Assembly: GCA_023079485.1 (NCBI GenBank)
Contig: CM041115.1
Coordinates: forward strand, 26,165,505 to 26,229,504
Direction of reading: 5' to 3'
From: Archilochus colubris
Lineage: Eukaryota; Chordata; Aves; Apodiformes; Trochilidae
Length of the DNA: 64,000 nucleotides
Positions 53,301 to 62,300 of the stretch are shown here, one piece after another. Under the pieces are notes generated by a model. That model did not search any database. It was not told the DNA's origin and saw only the letters and a list, made by a program, of their open reading frames with translations. The position numbers and the translations under genes are program-made. How positions within the stretch are numbered: the first letter of the stretch is position 1; each line of letters starts with the position of its first letter.

Positions 53301-56300
53301 CAATTCTTACCAGTAATTTTCAGTAGAAGAGGGTTCACTACATCCAAAGAGTAACATGTGGTGGACAGTGTCCATGCTGGCATAGGGCTTAAAATCAACT
53401 GAAAAATAAAATGATAAAACAGGTAAGTTATTTTCGTAGTAGCACTAAGAGTGTCTGTGGAACACCCTTTAGCTATCATTACAGTTCAGTAGTCAAAAAC
53501 TGATTTTTATAAATACCTGCAGCATTAAAAACTGAATCTAGTTTCTCTTTTGGTTCCACTCATAAATATGAATCTAACATGAGGTGGACAAAGAAAGCAG
53601 CAATACATTTTTAAAACGTTAACTGGAATAATAATTTCTTGAAAAATTTCACAATTCCCATTAACTAGTATCTTTTACGTACTAATCTTACAGCCATTTC
53701 ATTTCACAGGAGCAAAATACATGTTCCTAACACTAACCCAAATGTTATCCAAACCTCCCCACAAACAAACACCCCCCTCCCCCCACTTCTCAGCCTTTAC
53801 AGGCCTTTGGGACAGAAAACAACCGGTTTAGGCAAAAATCTCGGCCTTGCTGTCTGGCCCTCCACTAAAGAGTATTATACAGAAAACAAAGGGACTTAAG
53901 CATCTCTCCTATGAAGAAAGACTGAGAGAACTGGAGCTGTTCAGCCTTGAGAAAAGAAGGATGAGAGGGGATCTTATTAATGCCTACAAATATCTGCAAG
54001 CTACTTGTCAAGAGGATGAGGCCAACTTTCAGTGGTGCCCAGTAACAAGACAAGGAATAACTGGTTTAAACTAGAACATAGCAAGTTCCACCTCAACCTG
54101 AAAAGAAACTTCTTTACTGTGAGGGTGACAGAGCACTGGAACAGGGTGCCCAGGGAGTTCGTGAAGTCTTCTTCTCTGGAGGCTTTCAAAACCTGACAGA
54201 ATGTGTTTCTGTGTGACGTGCCCTAGGTTACCCTGCTTTGGCAGAGGGGCTGGACTGGATGATCTCTAGAGGTCCCTTCCAACCCCTAACATTCTATGAT
54301 TTGGTGCAAATAAATTGAACTGGGCAAGTTATGTAGATTTCTGTTTCAGAAATCCAGGTTATTGTTCTAATTCTATGTATTCACACTTCCTCCTATTGAA
54401 GCTCTTCAGAACATAGAGTCTTCTCAATATATAAATCAACAGCTACAGAGAGTGACCATTTTTAGATGCTTTGATGAGAAACTAAAGCAGTAATTACTTT
54501 CACTATTTATGCAATTAAGATAGATTCTGGTTAAACCACAAAAATGTTGTGGACAATTCCCTTTTAAAAAGAAATATTCCATTCATCTTCTATACTTACT
54601 TGAGCAACGCAAAATACATATATGCAAGTAAGCTCATGGTTAGCTTCACAAAACCTACTGGTATTAAGAAGTTCTTAAGGAAAAACTCCACTATGCATCT
54701 CCTTTTTTGGGCTGATTATGCTTATTGTAAAAATCTCTTTCCTGAGAAAAAGATTTAATTTTTTTCTTCAGTTATTTTATAATACAGGTCATTTTGTATT
54801 CTTTCTAATCTCTACAATTCATGTTTAGTCTTTCCAAGGATTAGGTAATTTCCACTGATTATGAAGGTACTCAATCTGACAAATCTTTTCCATTGAAAAA
54901 ATTTTCCAGCAACTTTCTGAAGTGAGATTGAAGTGATCACGTTTAAGATTTACCAAATGCCTATTCATTTAGGCGGGAGGGACCACACACAGAAAAAAAA
55001 ATTCCAAGAAATTTTATTTTCATGGCAGGCAAATATTTGAGGCTGTAAGCAATGCTATTATGGGGAAAAAATTATGTTCACAGAGCAAGGTGGTTTATTT
55101 GAACATTTCCTCATCAAGTTCTCTTCTAAACTCCATCTGACAACTAGAATGGTTTCTTTGTCCAGCACCTATACTGCTTTTTAAGGACAGCTACTCATGC
55201 ACAGTGATGACTGTAAAGGTGACCAAGTCCTAGAAAGACCTGGTGATTTAGCCACCGAAGACTTAGAAGTTTCTAGGACTTCAGAGAAAGAAAAATATGT
55301 TGCCATATATTCTTCACATTGTGACTTTGTGTAAGTATCACTTTTAAGTAGGTGAGGCTAAGTTCTTACTTCCTTAGAAAATATATACAGAGAAAGCACT
55401 GAAAACATTTTCTCAATTTGTTTAATTACTGTAATACAACATAAAAATCCAGAAATAGTATTCTGATTCTGCTAGAATTCCACAAGGATATCCACATGGA
55501 GCAATAGTCTTATAATACACTACAACAAAAATTTCCTAAGACTCCCACAATTTTTATTTTAAGAGCAGATATCCTGAACTGCAACAAAAGAGTAAAGGAA
55601 GAAAAACGTAGGCAATTTTAGTTCACATAATTTTCTTTATTTCAGTTTGTAGCATAATCTGTTAGTGAAACTATTTCGGTCCAACCAACAAGCCTCCTGT
55701 ATGCCTGCATATTCACAAGCAAAGGAAAATAAAATCAGAAGTATCACAAAGACCTTCTGAACAGATGGTATTGTTCTGCAATCTACACAATCTTGGCATA
55801 TGTACACTACTACAGTATTTCCTGCTACTTGTCTGCCATTTATTCATGCCATGATATTAAAAAAAAAGGTGAAGGTTTGATTGGTTTTGTTTTCCTCAAG
55901 GCAAATAAAATTTTACTGCTTCTAACATTGACTGCAAGTGCAAAGGACTTGCAGCCTGTACTGTAAGGTAAATACACAGTCTGCTAAGTGAAGTAGAAGT
56001 ATCTGGCCAGAGACAGCCAATACTTTATAAATGAGACTGTTTGGTATTGATTACCCACCAGATGCATCTGCATTCAGCTCCTTAACTACTAATACTGATC
56101 AATCTCTCCAGATAATTTGTTACCTTGACTCTAAGTAGATCGCTAGTTTGTTTCTGCATCAGCCATGATGAATGTATTTTGGAACCTCTTGACATCCAAA
56201 GAGTAAGTCAATATGAGTCAAAGGAAAAGAAAACTCTGAGCTTCTTCAAAATGTCTTGCTTACATTCTTCAAGTCAATCAGTACTCACCTACATAAGCTT

Positions 56301-59300
56301 CATCATCTACTGGCAGGGGTACCGACATGCAGAGGTAGGTATCAGACTATTAAAAGAAAATGCACATAAATTACCTTTAAAAAGGGAATATGTGGAATTA
56401 AAATAATAGAAACAAAGCATCAGAATGCTATACACTTTCTGCCAAAGAGAGAATTCTGAACAAATTACTATATTAAAATTATATACTTACAAATACTGAA
56501 TTTATCTGCAGTGGTTATCAAATACCACCCCCTCCCTGCCTGCCAAAAATTTGAAGGGATAACAGTATTCTTTTCATGTCCAAAAACCAGCACGAATCAG
56601 TAACTGTGCTACATGAAATGAAAAGAATTAGCGTCTGATTGTGTTCTTAATGCAGCCTCAGTATTTATATGCTAACTATAATCTAAGAATCAATAGTACT
56701 TGAGTGGAGGGTGAGGTACTTTTCTCCTCCCTCTACTGCCCAGCAATAGGACATGAAATGAAGCTGCATCACGAGAAGTTCAGATTGGAAAAGCATTAGG
56801 AAAATGCTCTTCTCTGAGAAGGGTGGCTGGTCACTGGAACAGGGAAGTGTTCACAACACCAAGCCTGTCAGAGTCGAAGGAGTGTCTTGGACAATGCTCT
56901 TACTCATATGGTTTAATTTTAGGCAGTCCTGAGAGAAGCAGGGAATTGGACTCAATGACCATTATGGTTCCCTGAGATATCCTGTATTCTATGGCCTCAT
57001 AGCTAAATAGATTTCTACCTACAGCATTATTTCACCTTACTCCAAGATACATGTAACCATACCACAAAGTGTAAAAATGCTATGCCACTGTAGAAGCAGT
57101 CATGGAAATATATTTATTTTTAAATCATTCATCTAATTCTATTATGATCAATGAAAATATTCTTCCCTGGGCATTCTAATAAACATCACTTGTCCTTTAA
57201 AAAAAAAAAAAAGAACGATTAATTTAAAAAGAATCAATATGATGTGTGATTTACACTGTAAAGGACTAGCACTTTCTTGAACAAACAGTCTGCAAAGGAT
57301 ATAGTGTACTGGGCACTCTGGGAATAAAATTTATCAAGAATGCCCTTTTCATGATGCTGCAGTTGCCTTCCTTGCCTAGAAGAGTTTTGGTTTGAGTTTA
57401 AAATGCACAGCAAGTCTTGCAAGTATTCTTAGGCTAAAATATGAACCAATTAAAATGCAAACACTGTAAGCTGAGAGAAAAGGCCACAAACAAAATCCAG
57501 GTTCTCTATCTACAAGCACAGTGGCTCACTATGAAAGAAATCCAATATAAAACAAAGTCACTGAGAACAGTAAAACCTGAAAATGGTAATTCCATAGAGA
57601 AAGGAGTACATTTTTAAAACCCAGAATTAACAGAATGAACATACAGAACCCTTCTAAAAATTGAAAAGGAAATACTGTACTTTATTTGTGTTCTGAAGTA
57701 GATTTTTTTTCAAAAAGCCCTTCATTTAGAACCTTCTATCCAAATGCTAAAACAATGGCAGCAATGCATCACATTGTAGTACAAATAAACAGACAATTGT
57801 CTTTAAACACAAATTGGATTCAGAAACAGGGTGGACTGAAAAATAAGGATTACATGTATTACATATATCACCAAATTGAGAATGAAATGAGTTAAAAACA
57901 TAGTATTAGGATTTATCATGGAAGTAATGTTTGAGATTTTATGACCTGTGTCATAACATTTGCAGAGATTATTAGAAGTCTACACTTACTAAGTTCTGGC
58001 TCTTTTTTAAATAAAGATTTTTAACTGGAAATTATAGCTGTATTAAAATGGTACTGTACTACTCATTTATATAAGCTGTTGCAGAACTCAGTCATGCCTC
58101 TCTGACTCAGTGCTGTAACACATCTTTCTTCCATGGTCTTTTCTGTCTTCAGAACAGATGCACTCTGCATTGTGTCGTTTAGGACATGCTCCTGGTTAGG
58201 TAATCTGATATGCCTTTATGATTTTAATTCTAAACCAAACAAAATATTAACAAGACCCACTGTTCTGGAGAAGAAACAGGACAGGTTGGCACGGATGAAG
58301 GGAGAGGAGGAGAATGTGGTACTCGGATAAGAAAAAGAACATTGAAAGTTTTGTATTTCCCATCTGTTTATTATTGTAGGTATTTCCTTACCTCAGTCAG
58401 CTTCAGATTGTTCTCTGAAGTAATCTGAAGGGATTTGATTCCATGATCAGACAGTACCCTGGCTACACTAGTACACTAGCATTAACAAGTCTATAGATGA
58501 TCAGTACAGGCAAAGCATTGAATTGTTAAAACTTCCTACTATTCACAGTGTACTTTCATGTGCTTTGCCCCTTCCTGTTGCTCCATCCTACTACCCCACA
58601 TTGTTTTAAAAAATGTGTCTCCTAACCTTCCTTATCAAAATGTATTTTTCAGAAGCCTTCAGCAAGATTTGGACAGACTTTCAAGAGGAACCTGACGAGG
58701 TTGAACAAGTGCAGAGTCCTGCGCCTGAGAAGGAACAACAAAATGCACCAGTACAGGTTAGGAGGTGATCTGCTAGAGAGCAGCTCCATGGAGAAGGACC
58801 TTGGAATCCTCGTGGACAAATTATCCATGGGACAGCAATGTGGACAAGAACACCAACGGTATCCTCAGATACATTAAGAATAGTGTGTGTCCAGCAGATC
58901 CCCCCCTACTCTGCTCTAGTGAGACCTCACCTGGAGTACTGTTTCCAGTTCTGGGCTTAGCAGTTCAAGAGGGACAGGGATTTACTTAAGAAAGCGCAAC
59001 TGAGGGCTAAGAAGATGATTAAGAAACACCTTTCTTATGAAGAAACGCTGAGTGACCTGGGACTTTTTAGTCTGAGGAGGAGATGACTGAGAGGGAGGGT
59101 AATTAATGTGTATAAACATATGAAGGCTGGGCATCAAGGAGGAAGGGGCACCTCTTCTCATTTGTGCCCTGTGATAGGAAGAGGAGCAATGGATTGAGCA
59201 CAGGAATGATAATGAATACATAAGAGCACAGGAAGTTCCACCTCAATATGAGGAAGAATTTATTTACTGTAAGGGTTACAGAGCCCTGGAACAGGCTCTC

Positions 59301-62300
59301 CAGAGATGCTATGGAGTCTCCTCTGGAGACTTTCAAGATTCAACTGGATGCATTTCTGAGTATCTAATAAGTTAAAATGAGCAAAAATAAAAAACAGCTA
59401 TTGGATTCAACTGGATTCTGATTGCTTATCTCCAGCTATCAATGTTCCAGTCTTCAGACACAAGAGCAGGAGCATCCTGATACTGCAGAATCCACAGTAG
59501 TTCTGTCCTGTATTCTCTGCCTGACTATAAGTGGGTCTGTAAGCATGAGGGTGAACATTTGATCCCTTTTCAGAAGATTATTACATAGATTTCAACATAT
59601 GAAAGAAACGAGGAGAGGGGGGGGAAAGTGAGACTGCTTCAGTATTCACAACATCACAAACTCAGATGTGAAAAAAACTGAAAAGATGGTAAGAACAGAA
59701 TTTTTGAGGCTGCCATCTGAAAGGATACGGGGAAGGGGAAAAGAGAAAGGCTCTATTTTTTCCTCCCATACCCTGTCCTCCTGCCACCCTCCTCTCCCCA
59801 CCTTTTTTTTTTAAAGGAAAAATCTTTGTTATTAGTGAAAGCCATTACTTACTAGCAACTGTATCACACATATAAATCTGGTATTGATATCCACTGTGAG
59901 TGTCCAAATTCATATAACTACCTGAATTCTACTTTTTACAGAATTTCACCCAAAGTAACAAGGAAGTCATTCACACAACTTTCCCTAGAGTAAGAGCAAG
60001 CCTTGGAAGATTTTAAGTCTTGGTTCTTGGAACAACACCGAAGAAAAAGCTAACAGTAATTCAGGGGTATCTGAATGACAAGACTTCCTTTTTATTTTAT
60101 GTATTTTTACCTGGTATGGTATGCTGAAGCAAACTGGAGATAAGAAAAATTTTAACCAAGGAAGTGAGAAACTAAAGTTACAAAATTGAATATGCAGATA
60201 TTACAAGTCACTGCTGACCTACTGGTAAAAGCTCAAGGCAAGTAAGACTTGAAAAATCCATTAGATAATAACCCCTTCACACACTAACAGTATCCCCCCA
60301 GAAGCATCTTTCACCACTTTTTGGTGCCTTTAGTGATATTTATAAATGTCTCAAGTGTACATTTAAGAATTCAGCCAATGCTGCACCAAAAATTAATCCA
60401 CCAACAAAAGACTGTTTTCATCCTCAAGCATAGTGCGATTAATTACAAAACTCAAACAAATTATTTATGAAGAATATTGCTTGTGATAGTTCTAAGAGCA
60501 CTGTAATTTTTCATGATTATTTGACTTATAGTGAGCAGATACAGCAGCAAAACCATGTACTAGCAGAGTAAACATGTTTACCTTGCACTCTAAATAAAGT
60601 TTAAACAACATAGCAGAACACCAAAACTCCTCTTCACATCACACCTTAGTTGCATTTTCCACTACTGTGCAATTGAACATACATAGTGCATACTAGCTTA
60701 TAAGGACAGGTGCTGAACTTCACTCCAGACATTTGCAAATCATTCCACCACCTTCGTCATTATAAGGTTCTACATATGCAGGTGACAAAATCACTTGGAG
60801 TTTATTTTCTCTCATTTATGGTTTTATGCTAGCTGTATGCCCCTGTATTAGGAGAATTCAATGACTCCTATACTGATCATTCCAAAACAACAATGTGAAT
60901 TATCATAAACTAGGTAATACCTTACTCACAGTACCAAAAATTAACCTCAGTTTCACGGAATGTATGCAGATGGTTAGACTTTTTGGAATACAAAGGGATT
61001 AATTTTCAGCGTATCTGTTTTCCGTAAGAATTATTTGGGAATCTAGAGTACCAAGAACTTTGAAAAATAAAATTTAAATACCACCAACAGAGAAAGAGGC
61101 CAGAAGAACTCATTTTGTGAAGTCTCCTTAAAGTCCTAATCTGTGGCCATAGAGTGAATTCAGAATTCGTGACAACTCAGTTGAAAGAAAGATTTTCTTT
61201 TCACCAAAAAATGCATGACCAAGATGAAATACCACAGAAGATAACTTGTGTTGCTCTAAAGATATTCTTTTGTTCTCTAGATCTCAACCTCATTCACATC
61301 TTCTCCAGTATTTTCTGCTCCTCCTGTTTTGTGGTTTGTTTTTTGTTTGGTTGGTTTTTTGTATTTTTTGTTTGTTTTACCTGACCTTTCCCACATAAAT
61401 TGTTACCCTTGAGAACCCAGGAACTACAATTAGTCATAAGCAAAACAGTGATGTACCTCCAGAAAGCCTTTAATAAAGCATTTTCAAAATGGCACCTCTC
61501 CTCTTACTCTTTGGTTTCTTTTGGCATTTTTCATGAACAGAGTTAAATTTCCATATAGACCCCAGAGGCACAAACCTACATAACACAGAACCATAGAATA
61601 TCCCAAGTTGGAAGAGCCCATTGAGTACAACTCCAAACTTAAGCTCTTACATAAACATCAGTATGGACAACTTGAGCTCATGGCAGATCCACAGTTGCTA
61701 AGTACATCTGCCCACAACTACGGCCAATAGAACATGAAGAAAGGTCCAAATCTACACCGAACCATAGCATTTCAGTTTATTGTGCACATAAAGGCTGTGG
61801 CCTATGGATATACATGGATGTGAAAAGTAGTATGTCCTTTCCATCAACTACCACATCCTTTTGCTGTTGGGTTTTCTTTTTTTTCCAAAAAGGAACCTCA
61901 AGTGACGGACCCCTTCATATGTGCTTCCTAAAATTTCAACAAGTGGCTCCTCAGGTAAAATCAAATGTGCACCTGGGTGAACTGAGAGAACTTTTCACTC
62001 TTTCTGGAAGATAAATTTAATATTTATCTGCAGACAAGTACGATCTAGTAGAAACTACATTTCTGTTTTATACTCACTGGAATGAAACTACTTGGTCTCA
62101 CTTACATATTCTAGAGGGGTACTCCCCAATAACTGAAAACCTCATTTTCCATTTGGTATTTTTTGAAAGTGCTATCTGCAACAATGAGTCATCACCTACT
62201 GCAGCACAACATCCTGCTCCTTCCAACCAGCTGCAGCCCCTCTAAAAGAGACACAGAGTCTTTTAATGACATATATAATTCCCTACAATTGCCTTGGTGC